From Aquitalea pelogenes (GTDB taxonomy: Bacteria > Pseudomonadota > Gammaproteobacteria > Burkholderiales > Chromobacteriaceae), in contig NZ_LNQV01000001.1 in the NCBI RefSeq assembly GCF_001515305.1, positions 1 to 64,000 on the forward strand: a DNA stretch of 64,000 nt, read 5' to 3'. The position numbers and the translations under genes were made by a program. Below are positions 17,292 to 26,792 of the stretch, one piece after another. The notes below the pieces were generated by a model, which saw nothing but the letters and a program-made list of their open reading frames with translations, did not search any database and was not told where the DNA came from. The first letter of the stretch is position 1. Every line of letters starts with the position of its first letter.

Positions 17292-19550
17292 TTACAGGCT
17301 GCCGTGGAAGGTACGGTTGATCACATCCAGTTGCTGTTCACGCGTCAGTTTGACGAAGTTCACCGCATAGCCGGACACGCGGATGGTGAGCTGCGGGTAC
17401 AGCTCCGGGTGCTCCATCGCGTCCAGCAGGGTTTCGCGGCGGAACACGTTCACATTCACATGGAAACCGCCAGCTGCGGCAAAGCCGTCCAGACAATGCG
17501 ACAGATTGGCAACGCGATCCTGTGCGGTATGGCCCAGCGCATCCGGCGTGGCCGATGCGGTCCAGCTGATGCCATCCAGCGCCGCGGCATACGGCAGCTT
17601 GGCCACCGAGGCTCCGGCCGCAACAAAGCCATGCACGTCCCGACCGTTCATCGGATTGGCACCCGGCGCAAACGGCTCGCCAGCACGACGCCCGCACGGG
17701 GTGTTACCGGTTTTCTTGCCATACACCACATTGGAGGTAATGGTGAGCACCGACTGGGTGGGCGTGGCATTACGGTAGAAATACGGCTGGGCCTTGATCT
17801 TGTTCATGAAGGTTTCAGTCAGCCACACCGCCATGCTGTCCACCCGGTCATCGTTATTGCCATAGGCCGGGTAGTCGCCCTCGATGCGGTAGTCCACCGC
17901 CAGACCGTCTTCATTGCGGATGACATGTACGCGCGCATGCTTGATGGCCGACAGCGAATCCGCTGCCACCGACAGCCCGGCAATGCCGCAGGCCATGGTG
18001 CGCAGGATGTCACGGTCGTGCAGCGCCATTTCGATGCGCTCGTATGCGTATTTGTCGTGCATGTAATGGATGCAGTTGAGCGCCTTCACATAAGTGGCGG
18101 CCAGCCAGTCCATCATCTTGTCGAACCTGGCCATCACCGTGTCAAAGTCCAGCACATCATCGGTAATCGGCTCGAAGCCATGCGCCACCACGGCACCGCT
18201 CTTTTCATCCCGACCACCGTTGATGGCATACAGCATGGCCTTGGCCAGGTTGGCGCGGGCACCAAAGAACTGCATCTGCTTGCCGATACGCATGGCCGAC
18301 ACGCAGCAGGCAATGCCGTAATCGTCGCCCCAGTAAGGCCGCATCAGGTCGTCGTTTTCGTACTGGATGGAGCTGGTGTCGATGGACACCTTGGCGCAGA
18401 AGTCCTTGAAACCCTGCGGCAATGCGGTAGACCACAATACGGTAAGGTTGGGCTCTGGCGCCGGGCCCAGGTTGTACAGGGTATTGAGGAAGCGGAAGCT
18501 GTTCTTGCTGACCAGTGTGCGGCCATCCTCGCCCATGCCGCCAATGGATTCGGTCACCCAGGTAGGGTCGCCGGAGAACAGCTGGTCGTATTCCGGGGTG
18601 CGCAGGAAGCGCACGATACGCAGCTTGATCACCAGATCATCAATCAGTTCCTGCGCCTGTGTTTCGGTCAGTACACCGGCGGCCAGATCACGCTCGATAT
18701 AGATGTCGAGGAAGGTGGCAATGCGGCCCAGCGACATGGCAGCACCGTTCTGCTCCTTCACCGCAGCCAGATAGGCAAAGTAGGTCCATTGCACGGCTTC
18801 GCGCGCATTCACCGCCGGACGGCTGATGTCATAACCGTACTTGGCCGCCATTTCGCGCAGCTCGTCCAGCGCGCGGAATTGTTCGGACAGTTCTTCACGC
18901 TGACGCAGCACATCTTCGGTGAAGACGGCGCCGTCCAGTTCGTGGAAGGCTTGCTGGCGTTCCTTGCGCAGGAAATCGGTACCGTACAGGGCGACACGGC
19001 GATAGTCGCCGATGATGCGGCCACGGCCATAGGCATCCGGCAGACCGGTGATGATCCCGGATTTACGCGCGGCCAGAATTTCCGGGGTATAGGTATCGAA
19101 TACACCCTGGTTATGGCTCTTGCGGTATTTGCTCCAGACTTCCTTGATTACCGGGTCCAGGGTAAAGCCATAGGCAGCCAGCCCGGCTTCCACCATGCGC
19201 AAACCACCGTTTGGCATGATGGCGCGCTTGAGCGGGGCATCGGTTTGCAGGCCGACAATCAGTTCCAGCTTGGGATCGATATAGCCCGCATCGTGAGCGG
19301 TAATGGAAGTGCCACGGTCAGCCGACACATCCAGCACGCCCTTTTCCCGCTCCTGTTTCAGCAATTCGCCCAGCGCAGCCCACAAGGCCTGGGTACGCTC
19401 GGTAGCGCCAGCCAGGAACGTGGCATCGCCAGCATACGGTTGGTAATTGAGCTGGATGAAGTTGCGTACATCGACGCGGTTTTGCCAGTCACCGGCGGCA
19501 AAACTCCGCCAAGGGTCTGCCTGTACGGCTTGTTGAGCAATCGATTCCAT
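17292..19550 (-). CDS. pflB: Formate C-acetyltransferase (pyruvate formate-lyase)
   Basis: This 752-residue glycyl-radical enzyme converts pyruvate and CoA to acetyl-CoA and formate in anaerobic metabolism. The active-site cysteine pair is in [15 protein letters not shown] and the glycyl-radical loop in RVSGYAVNF near the C-terminus. The length is typical of PflB. AGGAG lies seven bases upstream of the ATG at 19550. An FNR box and a matching -10 element upstream predict oxygen-controlled expression. The long open frame on the opposite strand is a composition artefact. Confidence 0.97.
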   Translation of the reverse strand: MESIAQQAVQADPWRSFAAGDWQNRVDVRNFIQLNYQPYAGDATFLAGATERTQALWAALGELLKQEREKGVLDVSADRGTSITAHDAGYIDPKLELIVGLQTDAPLKRAIMPNGGLRMVEAGLAAYGFTLDPVIKEVWSKYRKSHNQGVFDTYTPEILAARKSGIITGLPDAYGRGRIIGDYRRVALYGTDFLRKERQQAFHELDGAVFTEDVLRQREELSEQFRALDELREMAAKYGYDISRPAVNAREAVQWTYFAYLAAVKEQNGAAMSLGRIATFLDIYIERDLAAGVLTETQAQELIDDLVIKLRIVRFLRTPEYDQLFSGDPTWVTESIGGMGEDGRTLVSKNSFRFLNTLYNLGPAPEPNLTVLWSTALPQGFKDFCAKVSIDTSSIQYENDDLMRPYWGDDYGIACCVSAMRIGKQMQFFGARANLAKAMLYAINGGRDEKSGAVVAHGFEPITDDVLDFDTVMARFDKMMDWLAATYVKALNCIHYMHDKYAYERIEMALHDRDILRTMACGIAGLSVAADSLSAIKHARVHVIRNEDGLAVDYRIEGDYPAYGNNDDRVDSMAVWLTETFMNKIKAQPYFYRNATPTQSVLTITSNVVYGKKTGNTPCGRRAGEPFAPGANPMNGRDVHGFVAAGASVAKLPYAAALDGISWTASATPDALGHTAQDRVANLSHCLDGFAAAGGFHVNVNVFRRETLLDAMEHPELYPQLTIRVSGYAVNFVKLTREQQLDVINRTFHGSL

Positions 19551-19587
19551 GACTATCTCCTGAGTTGAAGCCCGAAATGTTCTCTAT

Positions 19588-19637
19588 GGAAACAATACTA
19601 CATTCGATATCGAAAATAAGAGCTTGATGCAGATCAA
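19588..19637 (-). promoter_or_regulatory. FNR-type anaerobic promoter of pflB
   Basis: TTGAT-GCAG-ATCAA (19624-19637) is a perfect FNR/ANR half-site pair. On the minus strand TAGTAT (19600-19595) is a good -10, predicting a start near 19588, which puts the FNR centre close to -42 as in class II FNR-activated promoters. A 12-bp palindrome TTCGATATCGAA (19603-19614) lies between them; its binding protein is unknown. Confidence 0.85.
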
Positions 19638-20025
19638 ACTAAGACCGCGCAAAGCACCCTGACTGGCCAATAGGGAAAATCCAGCCCCCGCCAGAGCGGC
19701 AAGACATCAGTCAACACACAATCAGACTTGTTGATAATCAACACCATAGCAGCAAAACAGGCAAAGTGCCTGCCTTGCCGCCGCCCCTGCCGTCTTTTGC
19801 CGCCAAAGCCACAAGCACCGGCAGCAACCGCAAAGCGTTCCCGTGCACAGAATAAGGCCACTGCACAATGAACAGGCCAGAATGTTCGATTTCAAACATT
19901 CATGTTTTTCATAGTGAATGTTGCTTACAGGTGATGCGCAACAATAAATGTAGTATTACTACAGTCAAAAAGGAACTCTTGCCGCCCCAGACACTCTGCC
20001 ATCGTTCACAGCACCAGGAGCCATC
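19638..20025. other. Gene-free divergent region rich in palindromes
   Basis: No plausible gene. Three inverted repeats stand out: TGTTGATAATCAACA (19729-19743), GAATGTT-N8-AACATTC (19880-19901) and TGTAGTATTACTACA (19949-19963). The last lies about 60 bases before the lipoprotein start at 20026. The half-site TACTACA also occurs at 19596-19602 near the pflB promoter, so one regulator might touch both genes. No regulator can be named. Confidence 0.5.
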
Positions 20026-20664
20026 ATGATCCCGCACAGAAAAGTCATGGCCATGACAGGACTTTGCCTGCTGACCGCCTGTAGCCAGCAACAAAGCGAA
20101 CAGGCACAGCAAGCAGCCTCAGCCGCCATCGACGCAGCCCACAATAGCCTGCAAGCCAGCAGCGCACCGCTTGCCGCACTGCGCCAGCAGGCAAGCAATG
20201 TGACGGCAGAAGCCAAGCAGCACGCTGCAACACTGCTCACGGAGAACCCGGCACTGGGCAATGCCGTGGCCATCCTGAAACAGGCGTCAGACAAGGTGGA
20301 TGCCAAGCAACAATGGCAGGCGCTGGAAAACAAGACAGGAAAGTACCCGGCCGACATCGGCCTGTACCAGACCGGCGTGGTGGCGGAGGCGTTGCGGCAA
20401 CTGCTGGGCAGCAAATTTGCCGTGTTCCAGCAGAATATGCAGGTCAGCGGCCCGCTAAGCCGGGATCAGCTGCTTTATGTCAGCGGCAACAAGCCGCACG
20501 AAGGCGGCAGCGAGATGGCCTACCTGCTGCTGGACCCAGCCAGCAGGCAGCTGGAAGTCGGCCTCATCGAACAAGGGAAACTGACGGTGTATCGAAGCGG
20601 CCCGGCCCTGTATCGCCCGGCGGAAATCACCACCATGCTGAGCAATATCGATGGTCAGCCCTGA
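20026..20664 (+). CDS. Putative lipoprotein of unknown function
   Basis: This 212-residue protein has a lipoprotein signal ending LLTAC (Cys about residue 19). A helical, Ala/Gln-rich stretch (about 20-110, QQASNVTAEAKQHAA) probably forms a coiled coil. The C-terminal half is mixed. It is divergent from pflB across a palindrome-rich region, so oxygen- or stress-related expression is possible. I do not recognise the family. Confidence 0.7.
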   Translation: MIPHRKVMAMTGLCLLTACSQQQSEQAQQAASAAIDAAHNSLQASSAPLAALRQQASNVTAEAKQHAATLLTENPALGNAVAILKQASDKVDAKQQWQALENKTGKYPADIGLYQTGVVAEALRQLLGSKFAVFQQNMQVSGPLSRDQLLYVSGNKPHEGGSEMAYLLLDPASRQLEVGLIEQGKLTVYRSGPALYRPAEITTMLSNIDGQP

Positions 20665-20679
20665 CAACGACCGGCAGCG

Positions 20680-21228
20680 CTAACGCGCCAGCCCGCGGGG
20701 CCACAGTCGGCCGGTGTCCTGCATATACTGGCGATAGGCATCACCCAGCCACTGCAGCAACAGGCCCTCCTCCCGCCTTACACTGCGCCCATAGCTGAAC
20801 AACAGGGCAAGCACACCGCCACTGCCCGCCAAGCCATCCTGCACCAGCAGGAACTGAGCCAGCGCCGCCAGCCACAGGGCCGCATACAGCGGATGGCGAA
20901 TGCGCTGATAAACCCCGCCCGGCCATGGCTTGCGCTGTGCATTACCCGACAGCACATCAAGCTGACTACGCCAGAACAGCCAGCATGCATACGCCAGTAT
21001 CAGGCAGCCCACCGGTCCGGCCAGTGGTGACAGTGCCAGCGAAAACCGGTGCGGCCAGCCCGGGAGCGAGACCAGCAAGGGCAGGATCACCATGCCAAGC
21101 AGCACAGGCCAGCGCAGGATGCACTGCCCCACCAGCAGCTGACTGCTACGCCGCAGCAATGGCCGGTATGCAAACCGCGTCAACACCATTACCCCCACTC
21201 CGCATAGCTGAACGATTGCCCACGACAT
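20680..21228 (-). CDS. Isoprenylcysteine methyltransferase-like membrane protein
   Basis: This 182-residue protein has several TM helices and ends in the ICMT/PEMT-type motif: GVYQRIRHPLYAALWLAAL followed by EEGLLLQWLGDAYRQYM and a Trp-Pro. This region binds SAM in the family. Bacterial members are often called isoprenylcysteine carboxyl methyltransferase-like; substrates are generally unknown. The ATG at 21228 was taken over 21258, which overlaps the likely promoter. A Fur-like box sits 20 bases upstream. Confidence 0.82.
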   Translation of the reverse strand: MSWAIVQLCGVGVMVLTRFAYRPLLRRSSQLLVGQCILRWPVLLGMVILPLLVSLPGWPHRFSLALSPLAGPVGCLILAYACWLFWRSQLDVLSGNAQRKPWPGGVYQRIRHPLYAALWLAALAQFLLVQDGLAGSGGVLALLFSYGRSVRREEGLLLQWLGDAYRQYMQDTGRLWPRGLAR

Positions 21229-21247
21229 GACATCACCTCGCTCATTT

Positions 21248-21266
21248 GTTAATGACAATCATTATC
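21248..21266. promoter_or_regulatory. Fur-box-like operator between divergent genes
   Basis: The 19 bases GTTAATGACAATCATTATC match the Fur consensus at 17 of 19 positions. The box lies 20 bases upstream of the methyltransferase gene, in its promoter zone, and about 150 bases from the PQQ-type dehydrogenase gene. Iron-dependent repression of the methyltransferase, and perhaps both genes, is inferred. Confidence 0.75.
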
Positions 21267-21413
21267 ATTTACATGCACAATCATCGCAAGCAGATTTTAT
21301 GGGATCAAATCCCCCCTCTGGGCTGATCGCACGGCAAGGGCGACTTTGCGGCAGGCTCTTGCTATTGTTGCTGGCAGCATCCGGCTTGTGCCCTTGCGTC
21401 CCGGAGAAAACCC

Positions 21414-22580
21414 ATGCATGTCCGTCACCTGCTTATCCTTGCCTGCCTGATGCTGCCCCTGTCGGCGCAAGCTGCCGAACGCTGCCCTCAGGCTGCCCCA
21501 CCCGGCATGCACGTCCTGCCCGGCCTGTGCGCCGAAATCATTGCCAGCGGCCTGAAAATGCCGCGTGGACTTGCCATCCTGCCGGACGGCAAGCTGCTGC
21601 TGACCGAAATGACACGCTGGGATGCCCCACAAGGCCGGCTGCTGCAACTGGAAGCCAGGAACGGCAGCTGGCAGCAGACTGTGCTCCTAACAGGGCTGGA
21701 CCGTCCGCACGGCGTGGTGCAAGGACCGGATGGCAAGATTTACGTGGGTGAAGTGGGGCGCATCATCCGCTTTGACCTGGCAACGCCACAACAACGCGAA
21801 ACCGTCATCAGCCTACCACTACGCCAGCGTCACCCGCTCACTACCTTTGCCCTGGCCGGCAATGGCGATCTCTACGTCAATATCGGCAGCTCATCCGACA
21901 ATTGCGAAACCGCATCGCCAGCCGAACAGGCAAGCGGACGCTGCCCCGAAAGTGAGCAGGACCGGGCCGGCGTGGTGTGGCGCTATCACATCGATGACAA
22001 TGGCAAAGTCAGCGATCTGGGCGTATTCGCCCGTGGCCTGCGCAACAGCATGGCACTGGGCGTGCATCCGCGCAGTGGCATCCTGCTGCAGGCAGAAAAC
22101 AGCCGCGACGCCATCCAGCTGAAACTGCAGTTGCCCAACGACAATGAACTGCCACACGACGAGCTGAATCTGCTGCAGGCCGGCAAGCACTATGGCTGGC
22201 CCTTTTGCTACGACAAACAGGTGGCGGCACCGGAGTTTCCCGCCTACGACTGCAGTCAAACTACCCCTCCCTACCGCCTGTTACCCGCACATGCCGCGCC
22301 ATTGGGACTGACCTGGTGGCTGGGGCCCAAGGCCGCGCCACGCTTTGCCGGCTGGCTGATTGTCGGCTTTCATGGCTATCGCCAGCATGGCCACCGCCTG
22401 ATGGCCTACCCGACCGACCGCCAGGGCCTGCCCACCGGCCAGGGTCTGGAACTGATCGGCAACTGGAAAGACAGCAAAGGCCCCGGCGGCCCGGTTGAAA
22501 TCCGTGCCGGCGCCGACGGCGCACTCTACATGACCGAAGACCGCCACGGCCAGTTGATCCGCCTGTATGCACGGCCCTGA
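21414..22580 (+). CDS. PQQ-dependent sugar dehydrogenase-like exported protein
   Basis: This 388-residue protein has a Sec signal peptide (residues 1-20, ending AQA) and a six-bladed beta-propeller typical of soluble glucose/sorbosone dehydrogenases. Blade motifs include GLKMPRGLAILPDGKLLLTE, GLDRPHGVVQGPDGKIYVGE, ARGLRNSMALGVHPRSG and KHYGWPFCY. A periplasmic oxidase of sugars with PQQ as cofactor is the family function; some members have lost it. A Fur-like box lies in the divergent upstream region. No PQQ synthesis genes are nearby. Confidence 0.85.
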   Translation: MHVRHLLILACLMLPLSAQAAERCPQAAPPGMHVLPGLCAEIIASGLKMPRGLAILPDGKLLLTEMTRWDAPQGRLLQLEARNGSWQQTVLLTGLDRPHGVVQGPDGKIYVGEVGRIIRFDLATPQQRETVISLPLRQRHPLTTFALAGNGDLYVNIGSSSDNCETASPAEQASGRCPESEQDRAGVVWRYHIDDNGKVSDLGVFARGLRNSMALGVHPRSGILLQAENSRDAIQLKLQLPNDNELPHDELNLLQAGKHYGWPFCYDKQVAAPEFPAYDCSQTTPPYRLLPAHAAPLGLTWWLGPKAAPRFAGWLIVGFHGYRQHGHRLMAYPTDRQGLPTGQGLELIGNWKDSKGPGGPVEIRAGADGALYMTEDRHGQLIRLYARP

Positions 22581-22649
22581 ACGGCAAGCGGCTTTTCCCC
22601 GGGCAGCAAAGCCCATATCATCGCTACATCCAACCTGCCACGGCCTGCC

Positions 22650-24017
22650 ATGACCCAGCACCAGCAACAACAATGGACTGCCCTGCTCTCCACCCAGCGC
22701 TTCAAGGTGGTGCAAGGGGAAATCAAACCCACCCGTACCCCGGCTACCGATGAAGGCAGCGCAGGCTTGCGCAGCGACTTTCATATCGACCACGACCGGG
22801 TGGTGTTTTCCAGCGCCTTCCGCCGTCTGGGCCGCAAGACCCAGGTGCATCCACTGGCCCAGAACGACCACACCCACAACCGGCTGACGCACAGCGTGGA
22901 AGTGGCCAGCGTGGGCCGCAGCCTGGGTAACCGGGTGGGGGTGATGATGCAGCACGCCGGGGTCATGCCGCCCGGTTACAGCCCCTTCGATATTGGTGCG
23001 GTGGTGCAGGTGGCTTGCCTGGCGCACGACATCGGCAACCCGCCGTTTGGTCATACCGGCGAAGATGCCCTGCGCGACTGGTTCCGCGATGCGCGCAACG
23101 CGCATTTCCTCACCACACTGGATGCCGCCCAGCTGCGCGATGTACAAACCTATGAAGGCAATGCTCACGGCCTGCGCATGCTGGCCACACTGGAAATGTA
23201 CAGCCACGAAGGCGGCATGCGCCTGACTGCCGCGGCACTGGGTGCGCTGATCAAGTATCCGTGGACATCAGATGCACCCAAGGCGCTTGCGCGCGACAAG
23301 TTCAACATCTATCGCACCGAACTGCCCTACTTCGAGCGCATTGCCACCGAGCTGCAATTACCGCGCAAGGGAGAACTGGAGTGGAGCCGCCATCCGCTGT
23401 CTTACCTGATGGAAGCGGCCGATGACATTTGCTATGCCATTCTTGACCTGGAAGATGCAGTCGAAATCGGCATTCTGGATGTACGGGAATTCGAAGGCCT
23501 GTTCGCCCGCTTTACCGAATACGAAAAGGTGTGGAACCTGCACGACGTGAAGCAGAAATGCGCCACCTTGCGCGGCATTGCCATTGGCCGCTGCGTGGCC
23601 GAAGTGGCGCAAAAATTCATGCTGCACCACAACGCATTGCTGGCCGGGGAATTCCCGGCCAAGGACCTGATCAACCTGACGGATGCCGAGGTTCAGGAAG
23701 CGCTGATTCAGGCCAAGGAGCTGGCCAGCAACAAGGTGTACCGCCACCGCACCAAGCTGGTGACCGAACTGGCGTCCTACCCCTGCGTCGCCACCATTCT
23801 GGATGTGCTGGTGCCAGCGGTACATGCCTATATCACCCGTGGTGCAGAACAGCTGACCCCGCGTCAGCACCTGGCCATGGGGCTGCTGGAGCAACACATC
23901 AAGCCAGAAGACAGCCTGTATCAGGCCTATATGAAAGTACTGGATTTTGTTGGCGGCATGACCGACAACTACGCCGCCAACCTGGCACGCGAAATCTCCG
24001 GTGTCGGCATTCTCTAA
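22650..24017 (+). CDS. dgt: dGTP triphosphohydrolase-like HD protein
   Basis: This 455-residue HD-superfamily enzyme hydrolyses dNTPs, classically dGTP to deoxyguanosine and tripolyphosphate. Landmarks are FSSAFRRLGRKTQVHPL, NRLTHSVEVASVGRSLG and the metal motif CLAHDIGNPPFGHTGE (HD at about residue 127). The start at 22650 gives the usual N-terminus. The next gene, a histidine phosphatase, is 33 bases downstream and probably co-transcribed. Confidence 0.92.
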   Translation: MTQHQQQQWTALLSTQRFKVVQGEIKPTRTPATDEGSAGLRSDFHIDHDRVVFSSAFRRLGRKTQVHPLAQNDHTHNRLTHSVEVASVGRSLGNRVGVMMQHAGVMPPGYSPFDIGAVVQVACLAHDIGNPPFGHTGEDALRDWFRDARNAHFLTTLDAAQLRDVQTYEGNAHGLRMLATLEMYSHEGGMRLTAAALGALIKYPWTSDAPKALARDKFNIYRTELPYFERIATELQLPRKGELEWSRHPLSYLMEAADDICYAILDLEDAVEIGILDVREFEGLFARFTEYEKVWNLHDVKQKCATLRGIAIGRCVAEVAQKFMLHHNALLAGEFPAKDLINLTDAEVQEALIQAKELASNKVYRHRTKLVTELASYPCVATILDVLVPAVHAYITRGAEQLTPRQHLAMGLLEQHIKPEDSLYQAYMKVLDFVGGMTDNYAANLAREISGVGIL

Positions 24018-24050
24018 TTTCCACCCCCGCTCAACCATCCGGACACCCAC

Positions 24051-24686
24051 ATGCCCACCACCCGCTTTTGCCTGATCCGCCACGGTGAAACCGACTGGAA
24101 CCGCGAGCGCCGCCTGCAAGGCCATCTGGATATCCCGCTCAATGCCCGCGGCCTGCAGCAGGCCGAACAGCTGGCCCACGCACTGGCGCAGCAACAGCTG
24201 GAATTCAGCGCGCTGCATGTCAGCGAACTTACCCGGGCCCGCCAGACCGCCAGCGCCATCAGCCGTCGGCTCGGCCTGCCATTGCAAACCCATGCCGCGC
24301 TGAAAGAACGGCATTACGGTGCTTTTCAGGGACATACTTTCGAAGAAGCACGACAGCACATCCCCCACGTCTACCGGCTGCATCAGGAGCGGGATGTCCA
24401 CTTCGACCTGCAAGGTGGTGAAAGCCTGCACGGCTTTCAGCAGCGCATCATGCAATACATGCAGCAACTGGCGGAACACTATGCGGGAAAGCAGATCCTG
24501 GTAGTAAGCCATGGCGGCGTGCTGGAAATGGTGCACCGTACCGCCAGCGGCAAGGGCCTGAGCGGAGCACGCGACTTTCCCATTCCGAATGCCGCACTCA
24601 ACTGGATTCGCTATCGGGACGGCGAGTGGGAAATTGAAAAATGGGCAGACCAGTCCCATCTGGACAGCAGTCTGGACGAGCTGTAA
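24051..24686 (+). CDS. Histidine phosphatase family protein (phosphoglycerate mutase-like)
   Basis: This 211-residue protein has the phosphohistidine motif CLIRHGETDWNRERRLQGH at residues 7-25 and a second catalytic His in VVSHGGVLEM. This is the GpmB/CobC-type cytosolic phosphatase group, which acts on small phosphate esters. Substrate cannot be read. Closely follows dgt, so they may form a small operon. Confidence 0.9.
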   Translation: MPTTRFCLIRHGETDWNRERRLQGHLDIPLNARGLQQAEQLAHALAQQQLEFSALHVSELTRARQTASAISRRLGLPLQTHAALKERHYGAFQGHTFEEARQHIPHVYRLHQERDVHFDLQGGESLHGFQQRIMQYMQQLAEHYAGKQILVVSHGGVLEMVHRTASGKGLSGARDFPIPNAALNWIRYRDGEWEIEKWADQSHLDSSLDEL

Positions 24687-24749
24687 GCCCGGCACTGACA
24701 GATTGCCCCTCCAGCCGCGACCAATACAAAAACCACCCGAGGAATGATC

Positions 24750-25020
24750 ATGGACAAGCCAAGCTCCATCAGCGACGCCGACTGGCGCGCCCGGCTCAGC
24801 CCGGAACAATACCGCGTTGCCCGTCAGGGCGGCACCGAACGCCCGTTCAGCGGCGAACATTACCTGCGCACCGAGCGCGGCGATTACCATTGCATTTGCT
24901 GTGGCAGCCTGCTGTTTCACTCGGATACCAAGTTTGATGCAGGCTGCGGCTGGCCCAGTTTCTGGGCAGAAGCTGCCGGCGAGCGCATCAAGCGCCTGCG
25001 CGACACCTCGCACGGCACGC
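24750..25020 (+). pseudogene. msrB: Methionine-R-sulfoxide reductase, 3' truncated
   Basis: The N-terminal two-thirds of MsrB is intact: ISDADWRARLSPEQYRVAR, CICCGSLLFHSDTKFDAGCG and GWPSFWAEAAGE, with the first zinc cysteine pair. After RLRDTSHGT, about residue 88, family sequence stops. The second zinc pair, the catalytic Cys and the C-terminus are absent. The frame runs on to 25556, but this is only the antisense of the iolD fragment. GAGG upstream fixes the ATG at 24750. The product cannot be active. The break coincides with the end of iolD at about 25010-25020. Confidence 0.9.
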
Positions 25021-25529
25021 GGCAAGGCGGTCAGCAACTGGGAAGGCACCACGATGCGGTCGAAGTAGCGCGATACCGGCCGCAGGCAATCCACCGCCGA
25101 CACGCCACCATCCTGAAAATCTTCCACTTGCTGCAATACCGGGTCCGGTGCGCGCGAGATGAATACATCACCCGGCAACAACAGCATGGGCAGGCGGTTG
25201 ACATGGGCCACCGCAGCGGCAGTGACCAGATTGGTACAACCGGGGCCGATGGAGGTGCTGACCGCCATCATGCGGCGGCGAAAATGCGCCTTGGCATAGG
25301 CGGTAGCGGCCAGTGCCATGCCCTGCTCGTTGTGGGCGCGCAAGGTAGGCAGCACATCCTGCGCTGCCTGCAAGGCTTCGCCCAGACCGGCCACATTGCC
25401 GTGGCCGAATATGGCCCACACGCCGCCAAACAGCCGCTCCCGGCTGCCATCCGGCATGGTGACAAACTGCGCGGCCAGATAGCGCACCAGCGCCTGGGCC
25501 ACGGTGAGACGTACGGTTTTCACATCCAT
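25010..25529 (-). pseudogene. iolD: 3D-trihydroxycyclohexane-1,2-dione hydrolase, 5' fragment only
   Basis: About 170 N-terminal residues of the ThDP enzyme IolD remain: VRLTVAQALVRYLAAQFV, GVWAIFGHGNVAGLGEAL, ending near PSQLLTALPRAV. A full IolD has over 600 residues; the central and ThDP-binding C-terminal domains are missing. Reading continues in frame through the antisense of msrB and beyond, so a long hybrid frame exists but has no biological sense. The gene faces msrB tail to tail. A palindrome 130 bases upstream may be its operator. Confidence 0.9.
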
Positions 25530-25659
25530 TCTCCAGGGGGCGATGACATCAGCTGACCGGGCGGTGCCAGCATGACGTGATCGAGAGTAAGGAACAGCCT
25601 GCCACTACGATATAAGATTTCCGGATGATTGCAAATTATTTTTCATTTTAATTTTATTT

Positions 25660-25674
25660 TGAAAAACATTTTCC
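25660..25674 (-). promoter_or_regulatory. Candidate iol operator upstream of iolD
   Basis: Minus-strand GGAAAATGTTTTTCA resembles GGAAAATATATTTCC at 32085-32099 in front of the second iolG; 11 of 15 bases agree. GGAA-N-TTCC repeats are known for RpiR-type IolR regulators in other bacteria, with a six-base gap; here the gap is seven. The shared motif suggests common control, but no RpiR gene is in the window. Confidence 0.5.
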
Positions 25675-25693
25675 GCAAAGCAAACCATGCTTG

Positions 25694-26749
25694 CTAGGGA
25701 GACAGATAGGGCGAAGCCGACATGTTCTCTGCCAGATAAAGGCGGAATTCAGCCGCCCCGAATTCGCCTCCCTGCGGCAATACCCCCAGAGCTGCCAGCA
25801 CATGTTGCAGGGCCTTGATGGCCTGGCCATCCGGGTCTTGATCAATCACCACATCCAGCAAACCCTGCTGCAAATATTGCCGGTGGTCGTCCGACAGCTC
25901 GTGTGTTACCCAGCACACCTTGTCGTGGATGGCATAGCGCCGCAACGCGGCCTCAATGCCGGGTGAGCCCGCCCCGCTATTGTAAATACCGGCAATCGGC
26001 CGACCCTGCTTGAAAGCATGACTGACCGCGGCATAGCAACGGTCGGCATCGTCATGGGTGGCGGTGGCCACCTGATCACACTGCAAATGGGGAAAGCGTT
26101 GTGCCAGCACCTCGGCACAACCGCTGGCACGCTCCAGATGGCCACGGTAGTCCGGCCGACTGGACAGCAACAGCACCCTGCCCGCTTGCGGACACAGACG
26201 GCCCAGCAGCCAGCCGGCAGTCCGCCCGGCAGCATGGTTGTCTATGCCCACATAGCGAGCCTGCGGCAGACCGGCCACATTACTCACCACCAACGCCACC
26301 TGCTCGCCGCGCTGGATGGCCGCTTGCATGGCCAGCTGCACAGCGGGAGTATCCGGTGCCGCCACAATCAGCCCCTGCCGTGGGTACGGCCGGGGACGCA
26401 AGGCGCGCACCATGGCGGCTTCATCCTTTTCCCCCAGCGTCTGCTGGTGCACTACTACCCGGCGGTCCAGCATCGGCAGTGCCGCTTGCAAGGCCTGCCG
26501 CAGCCGCCGAAAGAAGGGGGATTGGTTATCCGGCAACAGGATGTCCAGATGAATCAGCCCGTGGCGGGTATCCGGTAACAGCCGTGGCACCGCCAGCTCA
26601 CGCGCAGCCGCTATCACCTTGGCGCGCGCCGTGGCCGAGACACTGCCTCGCTCGTTCAACACCCTGTCCACCGTGGCCACGCTGACGCCGGCAGCAGTGG
26701 CGATTTCGATGAAACGGGCTGTTTTCTTGCGCCGTGGCGGCTGGGTCAT
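25694..26749 (-). CDS. LacI-family transcriptional regulator
   Basis: This 351-residue protein has an N-terminal HTH (ATAAGVSVATVDRVLNERGS, about residues 13-32) and a periplasmic-binding-like ligand domain (from about 65) with IHLDILLPDNQSPFF and YNSGAGSPG. AGGGGA seven bases upstream supports the ATG at 26749. It is divergent from iolH, with an 18-bp palindrome between them that should be its operator. It probably senses an inositol-derived sugar and represses the flanking iol genes. Confidence 0.9.
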   Translation of the reverse strand: MTQPPRRKKTARFIEIATAAGVSVATVDRVLNERGSVSATARAKVIAAARELAVPRLLPDTRHGLIHLDILLPDNQSPFFRRLRQALQAALPMLDRRVVVHQQTLGEKDEAAMVRALRPRPYPRQGLIVAAPDTPAVQLAMQAAIQRGEQVALVVSNVAGLPQARYVGIDNHAAGRTAGWLLGRLCPQAGRVLLLSSRPDYRGHLERASGCAEVLAQRFPHLQCDQVATATHDDADRCYAAVSHAFKQGRPIAGIYNSGAGSPGIEAALRRYAIHDKVCWVTHELSDDHRQYLQQGLLDVVIDQDPDGQAIKALQHVLAALGVLPQGGEFGAAEFRLYLAENMSASPYLSP

Positions 26750-26792
26750 GCGTATGTCCCCTGGAGTCAAGCATTGTGGCAATCAGCCCACA

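Noticed and set aside
17268-19568. A 766-residue open frame antisense to pflB
   Set aside because: It is a composition artefact; pflB carries all catalytic motifs.
19729-19743. Possible second FNR site TGTTGATAATCAACA
   Set aside because: The two half-sites are separated by one base, not four, so it does not fit FNR; kept as an unassigned palindrome.
23358-25529. A 723-residue open frame on the minus strand
   Set aside because: Only its first 170 residues are IolD. The rest is the antisense of msrB, the histidine phosphatase and dgt, all of which are clear genes on the plus strand.
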